The notes under the pieces were generated by a model. It was not told the DNA's origin, did no database searches, and saw only the letters and a program-made list of their open reading frames with translations. 43,444 nucleotides of DNA from Zooshikella harenae (GTDB taxonomy: Bacteria; Pseudomonadota; Gammaproteobacteria; Pseudomonadales; Zooshikellaceae), in NCBI RefSeq assembly GCF_018837975.1, contig NZ_JAGSOY010000041.1:1-43444 (forward strand), written 5' to 3'. Of this stretch, positions 17,412-26,245 are shown piece after piece (position 1 is the stretch's first letter; each line of letters starts with the position of its first letter). Made by a program: the position numbers and the translations under genes.

Positions 17412-17440
17412 TATAGGCTGCTTAATGCAGCCTATTTTTT
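17412..17440 (+). terminator. Intrinsic terminator after the Spy-like gene
   Basis: Stem ATAGGCTGC / TTAAT / GCAGCCTAT followed by seven T residues; a classical rho-independent terminator. Confidence 0.93.
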
Positions 17441-17497
17441 TGCTTTCACAAGAAGCTTGAAAATAGGGCTTCTATGATGAGAGCTGAAAGCATATCG

Positions 17498-17514
17498 TTT
17501 TTTTGGGGGGGGGG
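17498..17514. repeat. T7-G10 homopolymer tract
   Basis: Seven T followed directly by ten G in non-coding DNA, 115 bp upstream of the zinc-ribbon gene. G-tracts of this length slip readily, so it is a possible phase-variable element or simply an unstable spacer. Confidence 0.9.
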
Positions 17515-17629
17515 AAATCACCCTTCTCCATCACTATGGCCTTTGGTAGCATATAAGCTATAACTCAGGTATCTCTACCTGTAACAAAGCGTATATAAAG
17601 CTTAATCAATTGATGATGGGGTACTGGCA

Positions 17630-17890
17630 ATGCCAACGTATGATTATCGTTGTCCAAGTAATGGGCAGGTTGTTGAAGTATTTCATGGTATGAATGAAGA
17701 AGTTCTTACTTGGGGAGTACTTTGTCAGCTAGCGAATATTGCTCCTGGAGATACAGATATCAATGCTGAGGTTATTAAGCTTGCAACAGGTGGTAATGTT
17801 GTGTCGAGTCATGCCTACAGAACAAATGAACCACCTTGTGCAACAGGGAGGCCTTGTTGTGGAGGAGGTAGCTGTGAGTTCAGTGGGTGA
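17630..17890 (+). CDS. Small zinc-ribbon protein (FmdB-like)
   Basis: 86 residues. It starts MPTYDYRCPSNGQVVEVFHG, the opening of FmdB-type putative regulatory zinc-ribbon proteins, although the classical second Cys of the first CxxC is missing (RCPSNG). A middle segment (LCQLANIAPGDTDINAEV) is followed by a Cys-rich end PCCGGGSCEF. Proteins with this layout are common in gammaproteobacteria and have no assigned function; metal binding is likely. The start is an ATG with a TGGGG-type upstream sequence. The gene is monocistronic and lies downstream of the T7-G10 tract. Confidence 0.75.
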   Translation: MPTYDYRCPSNGQVVEVFHGMNEEVLTWGVLCQLANIAPGDTDINAEVIKLATGGNVVSSHAYRTNEPPCATGRPCCGGGSCEFSG

Positions 17891-18542
17891 TGTTATGTTA
17901 TAAGTGTGATAACGGGGATCAATGGCCTTTCCAATCATCTCTCTACCAATTACAATCAGCCAGTACTCCCTTCGTGATAGTTTTAGGAGTAGTTAGACGT
18001 ACGTTTCATGATCAATTTGTGGTGTTTTATCAGTATTCTGTTTGATCATTAGTCTGTGAAGTTATGTTTGATAGATTTTTGGAATCATTATGGATAACAG
18101 ACTTAATTCACTGATATTGAAACGTTTAGCTTGAAAATAACCCAAAACTAGGAGCTAAGGTTAATAAAAAGTAGTTACATAATTAAAAATAAGATAATAC
18201 AGGCTATAGCGTTCAATCGTTGCTCTCTATAACAGAAAAACAATACGAAAAGCTTGATGAGAGTGACATTTTGCTAGGACCATATTAGCCACCAGCACTT
18301 GGAATGATTTTGAAAGCAACACAAGTAACAATGTGTTGTGGAGCAAACGCGTAAATAATTGGCCGGATACCCAACAAGAACCTGACTGAGACTTAAATCT
18401 ATTTGAAGTCTGTGAATCTTAGCAGGAAGTATAATTGTGGTGAGGAATGGGATGGCTCTTTGGAGTATGCCCCAAGTGATACAAATGTCAGTTATACGTG
18501 TTTGTAGACAAGTTTTATCATTCGTTAAAGGTAAAACACCTT
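17891..18542. other. 650-bp gap with decayed coding traces
   Basis: No intact gene. One frame reads LSITEKQYEKLDESDILLGPY, a stop, then PPALGMILKATQ and CCGANA (about 18220-18354). Further short open pieces follow (WPDTQQEPD; YNCGEEWDGSLEYAPSD). This pattern fits the remains of one or more genes, but I cannot name a parent family. The ndh promoter must be near the right end. Confidence 0.35.
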
Positions 18543-19847
18543 ATGAGCATACAAGAAAATGGCCATCATATAGTAATTATTGGTGGGGGTGCTGGCGGTC
18601 TTGAACTTGCCACGAAGTTGGGAAAAACACTGGGCCGAAAACAACAGGCTCGAATCACCTTAGTTGATGCTAATTTAACCCATGTTTGGAAACCGTTGCT
18701 GCACGAAGTAGCTGCAGGCTCAATGGATTATACGGCAAATGAGGTAAACTATCGCGCACAAGCTAAGTGGAATGGTTTTGAGTTTCAGCTTGGTCGAATG
18801 GTTGGTCTTGAGCGGGACAAAAAACAAATTCGTTTAGCGCCTGTCATTGATGAGCAGGAAGGTGAAGTCATTGGTGAGCGAATCATTAACTATGATAGTT
18901 TAGTGATTGCTGTAGGCAGTCAGACAAATGACTTTGGTACCCCTGGTGCTGCTGACAACTGTTTATTTTTGGACAGCTTTGCCCAAGCTAAACGCTTTCA
19001 TAAAGTTTTGCTGAATAGCTTTCTTAAAGCCAATTATGACAAGGTATCATTAGATATTGCGATTATCGGAGCCGGTGCTACTGGAGTAGAGCTTGCTGCT
19101 GAGTTAAGAATGGCTTCAAGGGAGTTACCTGTTTATGGTCTGAACCATATCTCTCGTGATGATATCAATATTTCTTTAATTGAGGCATCTCCTCGTATCT
19201 TACCTGCCTTACCTGAGCGAATCTCTTTAGCGGCAACAAAAGAGTTGGAGCGTTTAGGCATTAAAGTGGTTACCCATGATTCTGTTAAAGAAGTGCAGGC
19301 TCATGGTTTACAGTTGGCAAGTGGTGAGTTTATCCCTGCACAGCTAAAAGTCTGGGCAGCAGGTATTAAAGCGCCTGAATTTTTAACCACTTTGGATGGC
19401 TTGGAAACAGCCCGAAATAACCAACTTGTTGTAAAACAGACACTACAAACAACACAAGATGAATCTATTTTTGCGTTGGGGGATTGCGCTAACTGTCCAC
19501 AGCCTGACTCAGATAGACCTGTACCCCCTCGTGCTCAAGCTGCACACCAGCAGGCCACGGTATTAGCCAAGACGTTGAAGCGGCGATTGCAAGGACTTGA
19601 TGCTGTACCTTATGTGTATAAAGATCGTGGCTCACTGATTTCATTTAGTCGATATGGCAGTGTGGGTAACTTAATGGGGAATTTAACGGGTAAAAACTTA
19701 ATGATAGAAGGCCGGGTAGCACGGTTTATGTATGTTTCACTTTATCGACTCCATCAGATTGCGTTACATGGTTTTTTTAGAACAAGCCTTATCTGGCTGA
19801 ATGATAAAATCAATCATGTAATTCGTCCACGCCTTAAATTACACTGA
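18543..19847 (+). CDS. ndh: Type II NADH dehydrogenase (NDH-2)
   Basis: Single-subunit, non-proton-pumping NADH:quinone oxidoreductase on the inner face of the membrane. 434 residues from ATG 18543, equal to E. coli Ndh. The longer frame from GTG 18498 adds 15 residues that do not look native. It has an FAD-binding motif HHIVIIGGGAGGLELA at the N-terminus, an NAD(H)-binding motif IAIIGAGATGVELAAEL (about 165-181), the FAD-contact motif FALGDCANC (about 310) and a basic amphipathic C-terminal region (FFRTSLIWLNDKINHVIRP) for membrane attachment. Monocistronic; converges on egtD. Confidence 0.95.
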   Translation: MSIQENGHHIVIIGGGAGGLELATKLGKTLGRKQQARITLVDANLTHVWKPLLHEVAAGSMDYTANEVNYRAQAKWNGFEFQLGRMVGLERDKKQIRLAPVIDEQEGEVIGERIINYDSLVIAVGSQTNDFGTPGAADNCLFLDSFAQAKRFHKVLLNSFLKANYDKVSLDIAIIGAGATGVELAAELRMASRELPVYGLNHISRDDINISLIEASPRILPALPERISLAATKELERLGIKVVTHDSVKEVQAHGLQLASGEFIPAQLKVWAAGIKAPEFLTTLDGLETARNNQLVVKQTLQTTQDESIFALGDCANCPQPDSDRPVPPRAQAAHQQATVLAKTLKRRLQGLDAVPYVYKDRGSLISFSRYGSVGNLMGNLTGKNLMIEGRVARFMYVSLYRLHQIALHGFFRTSLIWLNDKINHVIRPRLKLH

Positions 19848-19937
19848 GTTGTGTTGGCCAGGGAAGGCTTGTGACTCTAATTGTATATCACGTTGTATAG
19901 TTAATACGGCTTTAATTTATATGAAAGGCATGCCGAG

Positions 19938-20909
19938 CTACACCGCGTAAAGGTTAACGATAGCAAACCGATTTTGGTCATCAGACCATATAGCATCTAT
20001 TTTAAATCCAGCAATTCTAACCAGTTGTTCAAAGCTATTCAGTGAATATTTGTAAGAGTTTTCCGTGTGGATATTTTCATTCATACGAAAATGAAATGCC
20101 TTGCCCGAAATATGCGCAATTTGATCAAGATTGCTGGTTAAATGCATTTCCATGCGAGCGTGTTTAGGATTAAAAAAAGCACAATGGCTAAAGTAATCGA
20201 CCGTTATATTACCGTCTAGTTCACGATTAATATGATGAAGAATATTTAAATTGAATTGAGCGGTTATTTGCTGTTCATCATTATATGCTGCATGAAGCAC
20301 TTTAACATCTTTTAATAAGTCGATACCAATTAACAAATGACTGCCTTTTCCTTGAGCATCATGGATCCGTCGTAGTAACTCTATTGCTCTACGAGGTTCA
20401 AAGTTTCCTATACTTGATCCAGGGAAAAAACCAACAATTGATGGTTTATGAAGGTCACTTAACGTGGGTAATTTCCAGGGTTTGCTATAGTCTACGCAGG
20501 TTGCATGGATTGCCAGGTCAGGAAAGTGGTTAGCTAAAGAATTTACTGAATTAAGTAAATGTTCTTTGGAAATATCCAGTGGCATATAAATAGCGGGTTG
20601 TACTGCTTCCAGAAGAATTTTAATTTTTTGACTACTACCACTGCCATACTCAACTAGAATGCTTTCGGGGGCAATATGTTTGGCTATATCGTTAGCGTAT
20701 TGTTGCAGTATGCTTATTTCACATCGGGTTAAGTAATATTCTGGTAACTGTGTGATTTTATCAAAAAGAGCTGATCCACGCTGGTCATAAAAGTACGTTG
20801 CTGGCAACCGTTTGGGGTGAGCAGATAAACCTGCAAACACCTCATCTCTCATACTTTCCAGCTTAGGCTGTAAATCATGAAACTGTATTTTTTTTTTAGT
20901 TGCAGTCAT
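19938..20909 (-). CDS. egtD: L-histidine N-alpha-methyltransferase EgtD
   Basis: 323 residues, the normal EgtD length. It trimethylates histidine with SAM to make hercynine, the first step of ergothioneine synthesis. Visible motifs are the SAM-binding LVEYGSGSSQKIKILL (about 96-111), YMPLDIS, FFPGSSIGNFEP, which is characteristic of EgtD, and the N-terminal PKRLPATYFYDQRGSALFD block. It follows egtB by 16 bp on the same strand, so the two form an operon. The start is the ATG at 20909 with only a weak ribosome binding site, which suggests coupling to egtB. Confidence 0.95.
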   Translation of the reverse strand: MTATKKKIQFHDLQPKLESMRDEVFAGLSAHPKRLPATYFYDQRGSALFDKITQLPEYYLTRCEISILQQYANDIAKHIAPESILVEYGSGSSQKIKILLEAVQPAIYMPLDISKEHLLNSVNSLANHFPDLAIHATCVDYSKPWKLPTLSDLHKPSIVGFFPGSSIGNFEPRRAIELLRRIHDAQGKGSHLLIGIDLLKDVKVLHAAYNDEQQITAQFNLNILHHINRELDGNITVDYFSHCAFFNPKHARMEMHLTSNLDQIAHISGKAFHFRMNENIHTENSYKYSLNSFEQLVRIAGFKIDAIWSDDQNRFAIVNLYAV

Positions 20910-20925
20910 GACGCTAAACTCTTGC

Positions 20926-22200
20926 TTAATTCATTACTAGTCGAATACCACTAAATTGCCAGCGGTGGTGAGGGTAAAAAAAGTTGCGATACGAGGCGCG
21001 TATGTGGCTTCGAGGTGAAACACATGAACCACCACGAAGCACTATTTGGTTACACATAAACTTGCCATTGTACTCACCAACTTCGCCACTAAAGGTTTGA
21101 AAGCCTGGATAGGCTTGATAACTGGAAGAAGTCCATTCCCATGTATCTCCAAACAACTGTTGTATGCCATTACTTAGGCGAGCAGCTTGGGGGTGATAGT
21201 GGCCACTTTCTAAAAAGTTACCATTTTTTTGTGTCGTTGATGCTGCAGCTTCCCATTCAAACTCAGAAGGTAAACGACAATTTGTCCATCGGGCATAGGC
21301 ATCAGCTTCATAAAAACTAATATGCGTTACAGGTAAATTTAAATCCAATGGACGAAGCCCTGCGAGGGTGTATTCGAAAAAGTCGCCTTCCATTTTTTTC
21401 CAATACAGTGGTGCTTGCCATTGATGACGTTGTATACAGTCCCAACCATCAGCTAACCATAAGGCAGGTGTTTGATAGCCTCCGTCTTCAATAAACTCCA
21501 GATAATCACCATTGGTTACTAGTCGAGATGCTAAACGATAGGGTGGTAAAAAAACTTTATGGGCTGGTATTTCATTATCAAATGCAAATGCATGACCTTG
21601 ATAACCAACGGTATGTTCTCCACCAGGTAATTCAATAAACTCCAACATTGGGGTTTCATTATGAGTAGGGTCGGAGATTTCTTCATAGGCAGGATAGAGA
21701 GGATTCTGAAATAAATTATACTTCAGGTCAGTTAAGAGTAGTTCTTGGTGTTGTTGTTCGTGGTTAAGCCCTAGCTCAGTTCGAAATAAAATATCATTGT
21801 AGCTTATAGAGGAAGGATTACACCTGTGAAGTAATTGCTTCATCTCGTTATCAACGTAACGGCGATAGTTATAAATATCTCTCACCGTTGGACGAGAGAG
21901 TAAATGACGTTTTTCTCTAGGGAAGGGCGTACCTACCCCTTGATAGTAAGAGTTAAATAATTGTTCGAAAGACCAATGGTATGGTTCGTAATTTTTAAGC
22001 TCACGTTTAAGTAAAAAAGTTTCAAAAAACCAGGTTGTGTGTGCTAAATGCCATTTTACCGGGCTTGTTTCAGTGATTGCTTGTAGGCAGTAGTCTTCGA
22101 TAGCTAAAGGGTTGCACAGCAACTCAGTTTGTTTGCGTGTATTGATATATTCTTCATAGAGCTGTAGAGGTTTACTCAACTCTTTTATAGCAGAAGTCAC
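20926..22200 (-). CDS. egtB: Hercynine oxygenase EgtB
   Basis: 424 residues; the non-haem iron sulfoxide synthase that joins a cysteine donor to hercynine in ergothioneine synthesis. The N-terminal DinB-like domain holds the iron ligands: His in WHLAHTTWFFE (51/54) and HEQQH (His147, His151). The C-terminal formylglycine-generating-enzyme-like domain has VLRGGSCVSPRSHIRASYRN and ends HRWQFSGIRL. FNSYYQGVG lies after the first His. The start is a GTG with a strong AAGGAAGG ribosome binding site. egtA, egtC and a C-S lyase (egtE) are not in the window, so the enzyme may use free cysteine, or the missing genes lie elsewhere. Confidence 0.94.
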   Translation of the reverse strand: MTSAIKELSKPLQLYEEYINTRKQTELLCNPLAIEDYCLQAITETSPVKWHLAHTTWFFETFLLKRELKNYEPYHWSFEQLFNSYYQGVGTPFPREKRHLLSRPTVRDIYNYRRYVDNEMKQLLHRCNPSSISYNDILFRTELGLNHEQQHQELLLTDLKYNLFQNPLYPAYEEISDPTHNETPMLEFIELPGGEHTVGYQGHAFAFDNEIPAHKVFLPPYRLASRLVTNGDYLEFIEDGGYQTPALWLADGWDCIQRHQWQAPLYWKKMEGDFFEYTLAGLRPLDLNLPVTHISFYEADAYARWTNCRLPSEFEWEAAASTTQKNGNFLESGHYHPQAARLSNGIQQLFGDTWEWTSSSYQAYPGFQTFSGEVGEYNGKFMCNQIVLRGGSCVSPRSHIRASYRNFFYPHHRWQFSGIRLVMN

Positions 22201-22316
22201 AATACCTTCCTTGTAGTATAATCCTTTGTTTCTAATAATAGATCAGACTAAATATTTAACCAGTTATGTTTTAAAGCTTTTAATGACAGTCAACACGTTA
22301 GTTTAATATACCCTCA

Positions 22317-22380
22317 GCGAAGGATTTTTATACCCCTAGGGCACAAGGGGGCGGCCATCAAGTGATGAAGCCCGAGGAGC
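22317..22380 (-). repeat. Dispersed degenerate repeat, copy 2
   Basis: In reverse orientation relative to the copy at 37818. The two share GGGGCGGCC, one mismatch, then TCAAGTGATGAAGCCC, and the flanking CGAAGG.TTTTTA. Non-coding context; origin unknown. Confidence 0.6.
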
Positions 22381-22653
22381 TTATGCTACCCAAAGTAAAG
22401 GGGGTAGTTATCTTTATAGTAAGAGTAAACCTGCTACTGTTTCATTTTTTTATTTTGAGTAAAGACATTTAAGTGATTAAAACGATGACGGTTGTTTTAA
22501 TTTGTTTGCGGTCATGCAAACAGGATTTATCTCCCAATAAAGACTAATTTTCTGATACTACATCGGAGTGAGTATAGTCAAGCTACTAGAAAAAAATGAA
22601 AAAGTGGATAGGGGTTAAGAAAAAATTCAGATAAGTGTAAATAATATGTAAAT

Positions 22654-22681
22654 CTATAAGCTGCGTTGCAGCAGCTTATAG
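22654..22681 (-). terminator. Perfect hairpin downstream of znuA
   Basis: CTATAAGCTGC / GTTGCA / GCAGCTTATAG, 11-bp perfect arms, 57 nt beyond the znuA stop. The minus-strand sequence after it is AT-rich without a solid T-tract. Probable znuA terminator. Confidence 0.6.
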
Positions 22682-22737
22682 AGAGTTAAAAATAATTCAC
22701 AGGCGTTTAGGTTAGGCTGAGGACGGTGAGATAAACG

Positions 22738-23766
22738 TTATTTATTATGTTTGCATTGACTCACTGTTGTCAGTATCTGCTTGAGAAAGACGATATACGA
22801 ATCCCCTTTAACTGTTATATTAGAGGCCAGTGGATCGAGGGACGCAATAGTAACGGGGAGTTCATCAACCAAATTATCAACAATGGCACTGTTAAATTGT
22901 GGTTCTACAAATAAGCAACTTTTACCTAGGGACTTAAGGTGTTCTCTAAGTGAAACAACTTGTTTTACACCTAACATTCTTTCTGGCGATGCACTTACAT
23001 AATCTACAACAGGTAATTGGTAGTAGTGTTCAAGGTAGCCATATGCATTGTGGAAAACAACTAAAGGTAAAAGTGAATCAGGCTGTAGTTGAGGCTTGAA
23101 GGTTTTATTTAAGTCGTTAAGTTTATGTTTGAAGCTCAGATAATTATTTTGATACAAAGTAGCTCGTTCTTTATCCATATCACTTAATTTAAGCATTATA
23201 TGCTGAGCAATCACTAATACATTATCAGGTCCTAACCAAATATGTGGGTCAATATCCAGTAGGTGCTTATCATGCCCATTGGCATGGTCTTCTTTATCAC
23301 CATGGTCATGAATGTCATGCAATAACGTAATGTCTGGTAGTGAGATTAGTTTTAATGTTGAGTGGGGCGATTTTTGTTCAAGGAGTTTAGGTAAAAAGCT
23401 TTCAAGAGAGGGGCTAACCCAGATGAGTAAGTCAGCGTTTGTGACTTGCCGAATATGGCTGGGCTTTAATGCAAAATGATGAGGAGATGAGCCAGGAGGT
23501 AACAATACTTCAGGTGAAGATATTCCGTCGGTAATGGCTGCAGCAATCAATTGGATGGGCTTTATTGAAGCAACAACTTTTGGCGGGGAAGGTAAAGCCG
23601 CATTAACAGGTGTAGTTGCCAATGCTAATACACAAATTCCCAGCCCTTGAGTTAAACGTTTATGAAAACTCGATCTGCAGACAGTATAAAGTTTCGATAT
23701 TCTGTTTAGTTTAGGCTGAAAGCGCTTTTTTATAAGTTGTAATAAGAGATGAAACTTAGGCAGCAT
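22738..23766 (-). CDS. znuA: Zinc ABC transporter, periplasmic binding protein ZnuA
   Basis: 342 residues from ATG 23766 (GTG 23781 is an alternative). It captures periplasmic Zn2+ for ZnuBC. A long basic N-region leads into a signal core (GICVLALATTPVNA). The mature part starts PPKVVASIKPIQLIAAAI and contains PPGSSPHHFALKPS (Zn-ligand His), a His/Asp-rich loop HDHGDKEDHANGHDKH, DPHIWLGPDN and VFHNAYGYLEHYY. The last holds the second His ligand. Divergent from zur-znuCB, with a Zur-box between, so it should be repressed when zinc is plentiful. Confidence 0.95.
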   Translation of the reverse strand: MLPKFHLLLQLIKKRFQPKLNRISKLYTVCRSSFHKRLTQGLGICVLALATTPVNAALPSPPKVVASIKPIQLIAAAITDGISSPEVLLPPGSSPHHFALKPSHIRQVTNADLLIWVSPSLESFLPKLLEQKSPHSTLKLISLPDITLLHDIHDHGDKEDHANGHDKHLLDIDPHIWLGPDNVLVIAQHIMLKLSDMDKERATLYQNNYLSFKHKLNDLNKTFKPQLQPDSLLPLVVFHNAYGYLEHYYQLPVVDYVSASPERMLGVKQVVSLREHLKSLGKSCLFVEPQFNSAIVDNLVDELPVTIASLDPLASNITVKGDSYIVFLKQILTTVSQCKHNK

Positions 23767-23819
23767 AGGACGTCTGATCACCGGAATTTTAAACAGGGAG
23801 TGTGCATGTTACACTAGTA

Positions 23820-23834
23820 TGTTATATTATAACA
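23820..23834. promoter_or_regulatory. Zur operator (Zur box)
   Basis: TGTTATA-T-TATAACA, a perfect palindrome around one central base, in the spacer between znuA and zur. It matches the core of gammaproteobacterial Zur boxes (TGTTATAnTATAACA). A single site can repress both divergent transcripts, including zur itself. Confidence 0.9.
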
Positions 23835-23859
23835 ATTATGTTTCAGGTTTGCTTTCCGC

Positions 23860-24342
23860 ATGAATACCAAGAACCCAACAGCGTTGATACCTCATAATCA
23901 TGCTAGCTGTATTGCGAGTGCGTTGGATAAGGCGCAAACAGTCTGTCAACGTAATAAAGTAAGATTGACTGAGTTACGGCTGCGCGTATTAGAATTGGTA
24001 TGGCGCAGCCATAAGCCATTGGGTGCTTATGATATTCTGGCCGTACTCGCTAAAGAAGATGGGCGAAATGCTGCACCTCCTACTGTGTACCGTGCGTTAG
24101 ATTTTTTACTAGAGCAAGGACTCATTCACCGAATCGCGTCACTCAATGCTTTTATTGGTTGCTCTGACCCAGAGTGTCTACACCAAGGCTATTTCCTGAT
24201 TTGTAACCAGTGCGGTATAACCCTGGAATTACACAGTGACAAGGTGAGCAAAAGTATTCATCAGGTTGCGTGTGAATATGACTTTGAGATTTCCCACGAA
24301 ATGGTTGAAGTGGTGGGTGTTTGCCCAAATTGCCAGGTTTAG
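23860..24342 (+). CDS. zur: Zinc uptake regulator Zur (Fur family)
   Basis: 160 residues; a zinc-sensing repressor of the Fur family. The N-terminal winged helix includes [14 protein letters not shown] and the recognition region [20 protein letters not shown]. The C-terminal dimerisation domain has the structural-zinc Cys pairs ICNQCG and GVCPNC, plus [13 protein letters not shown]. The N-terminus is somewhat longer and His/Asn-rich compared with E. coli Zur. It overlaps no other gene; znuC begins 8 bp later, so zur-znuC-znuB form one operon under the Zur box at 23820. Confidence 0.95.
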   Translation: MNTKNPTALIPHNHASCIASALDKAQTVCQRNKVRLTELRLRVLELVWRSHKPLGAYDILAVLAKEDGRNAAPPTVYRALDFLLEQGLIHRIASLNAFIGCSDPECLHQGYFLICNQCGITLELHSDKVSKSIHQVACEYDFEISHEMVEVVGVCPNCQV

Positions 24343-24350
24343 GATGCTTT

Positions 24351-25091
24351 ATGACGGTACCATTACTGCAGCTCACAGATATCAATGTTCGCTATGCAAA
24401 CCAGTCAATCCTACAAAATGTATCACTAGCCATCTCGGAGCATGAAATTGTAACGCTCATAGGACCAAATGGTGCTGGAAAAACAACTCTGGTTAGAGTG
24501 GTACTAGGTTTGTTAAAAGCAACTTCTGGAACACGACAGATGCGTGCTGATGTGACCATTGGCTATATGCCACAGAAAGTGAGTGTTGAACCTACGCTCC
24601 CCTTATCAGTTAAACATTTTCTACGGCTGGCAAGAAAAGATAAAGAGGCTGATATTTCAAGGGTTTTGCAACAAGTTGGAATAGAACGCTTAGTAGATCA
24701 ACCTGTGTATGGGTTATCTGGTGGTGAAATGCAAAGAGTGCTTTTAGCAAGAGCATTATTGCAAAAGCCAAATTTACTCGTCTTGGATGAGCCAGTTCAA
24801 GGTGTTGATATTACAGGGCAACGAGAGTTGTACAAATTAATAACAGCATTACGCACGGAGCTGGGTTGTGGCGTATTAATGGTATCTCATGATCTTCATT
24901 TGGTTATGGCTGCGACAGATCAGGTAGTTTGTTTGAATAAACATGTGTGTTGCTCGGGCCACCCAGAACATGTGACAAATGATCCTGCATTTATTGCACT
25001 ATTTGGTGAGCAAGAAAGTGAGTTTGCAGTATACGCTCACCATCATGATCATACCCATAGTACGAATGGAGCAGTTATCCACAATGATTGA
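24351..25091 (+). CDS. znuC: Zinc ABC transporter ATPase ZnuC
   Basis: 246 residues from ATG 24351, which has TTTAGGA just upstream; the TTG frame opening at 24321 lies inside zur and is rejected. It has Walker [10 protein letters not shown], signature LSGGEMQRV, Walker [13 protein letters not shown] and the H-loop MVSHDLHLV. The C-terminal tail is His-rich ([10 protein letters not shown]), as in many ZnuC proteins, and may bind zinc. Its end overlaps the znuB start by 8 bp (ATGATTGA), so the two are translationally coupled. Confidence 0.96.
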   Translation: MTVPLLQLTDINVRYANQSILQNVSLAISEHEIVTLIGPNGAGKTTLVRVVLGLLKATSGTRQMRADVTIGYMPQKVSVEPTLPLSVKHFLRLARKDKEADISRVLQQVGIERLVDQPVYGLSGGEMQRVLLARALLQKPNLLVLDEPVQGVDITGQRELYKLITALRTELGCGVLMVSHDLHLVMAATDQVVCLNKHVCCSGHPEHVTNDPAFIALFGEQESEFAVYAHHHDHTHSTNGAVIHND

Positions 25092-25875
25092 GTTTTTAGT
25101 ACGTGCTTGTTTAGCGGGGGTGGGCATTGCAGTTATTGCTGGTCCACTTGGTTGCTTTGTAGTCTGGCGACGGATGGCGTATTTTGGTGACACGCTTGCA
25201 CACTCAGCATTGTTGGGCATTGCGCTAGGCATAATGTTAGAAGTCCAGTTGAATATTGCGGTCATTATTTGTTGTATATTACTGGCGTTATTATTAGTGG
25301 CACTTCAGCAAAATCGTAATATTGCAACTGATACGCTACTCGGTATTCTTGCTCATAGTACGCTTTCATTGGGGTTGGTTATTGTCAGTCTGATGGAAAA
25401 CATCCGTATAGACTTGATGGGCTATTTATTTGGTGACTTGCTAGCAGTAAATAATGTTGACTTGATATGGATTTATAGTGGTGGAATATTGGTGCTTGGT
25501 TTGGTTTGCTGGTTATGGCGCCCCTTATTATCAATCACCATTCATGAAGAGCTTGCGCGTGTTGAAGGTATTCCAGTAAATACTATGCGCATGGTATTAA
25601 TGCTTTTGATAGCTATGGTTATTGCTGTTGCAATGAAAATTGTAGGTGTACTTCTGATTACCTCCCTGCTGATCATTCCTGCAGCAACGGCACGAAAACT
25701 CGCGTCTTCTCCTGAGAAAATGGCATTCTGGGCAAGTGGCTTAGGTTGTCTGGCTGTTATCCTGGGTATTGCTTTGTCATTTTATTACAATACCCCAACA
25801 GGACCATCAGTGGTTGTTGCGGCGGGGCTTTTGTTTATTTTAGTAACGGCCTTGCCCATGAAACGACAATATTAG
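25084..25875 (+). CDS. znuB: Zinc ABC transporter permease ZnuB
   Basis: 263 residues from ATG 25084 (E. coli ZnuB 261). Multi-spanning permease of the ABC-3 family. Characteristic sequences are [20 protein letters not shown] near the start and [19 protein letters not shown] (about 180-198), the coupling and pore region. About eight hydrophobic helices. The frame extends upstream to 24979, but that part lies inside znuC. Last gene of zur-znuC-znuB. Confidence 0.96.
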   Translation: MIEFLVRACLAGVGIAVIAGPLGCFVVWRRMAYFGDTLAHSALLGIALGIMLEVQLNIAVIICCILLALLLVALQQNRNIATDTLLGILAHSTLSLGLVIVSLMENIRIDLMGYLFGDLLAVNNVDLIWIYSGGILVLGLVCWLWRPLLSITIHEELARVEGIPVNTMRMVLMLLIAMVIAVAMKIVGVLLITSLLIIPAATARKLASSPEKMAFWASGLGCLAVILGIALSFYYNTPTGPSVVVAAGLLFILVTALPMKRQY

Positions 25876-26245
25876 TCTATGTTAACTTTCGTTTTAAACT
25901 ATAACTAAGTTATTAGCATTGATGCATAAAATGTATCAATTATGTAAAAAAACCATGATTGTTTTTGCGTAAGTCAATTAAAAAATGATAAATAGTTTGT
26001 AGCTTTGTATCCCTTCAAAGATCATGCTTGAACGATTCAGCTTGATTGTTTTTGGCAGCATGGCGTGTAATCTTATTATATATCCCTGATGTCATTGGCA
26101 ATCCCAAATGAGTTGTGGGGGGTATCACTATAAAAACGATTATAAATAGAAGCATAATACAGCTAGGTTGACTATAAGTAAGTTCAACACCTCTATAACA
26201 AAAATAACATGTCAGATGTACAGCAAGCGAGATAATTTAAAGGTA
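25876..26245. other. 370-bp gap
   Basis: AT-rich non-coding DNA after znuB. I see no T-tracted terminator, repeat or RNA gene. An open frame from 26168 runs into the next gene but starts without a ribosome binding site. Confidence 0.4.

Larger units (their letters stand above)
22201..22737. other. 537-bp gap with repeat copy and hairpin
   Basis: Non-coding. It holds the egtB promoter at its left end, one copy of the dispersed repeat (22317-22380) and the hairpin near the znuA end (22654-22681). I see no other structure. Confidence 0.45.

Noticed and set aside
17895-18480. tRNA or small RNA gene in the gap before ndh
   Set aside because: No cloverleaf, CCA end or stable GC-rich stem followed by T-run could be found.
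18498-18542. Upstream GTG start of ndh
   Set aside because: Adds 15 residues not expected in NDH-2; the ATG at 18543 gives exactly the 434 residues of E. coli Ndh.
24979-25083. Upstream start of znuB
   Set aside because: Lies inside znuC; the ATG at 25084 gives the normal ZnuB length and the usual short overlap.
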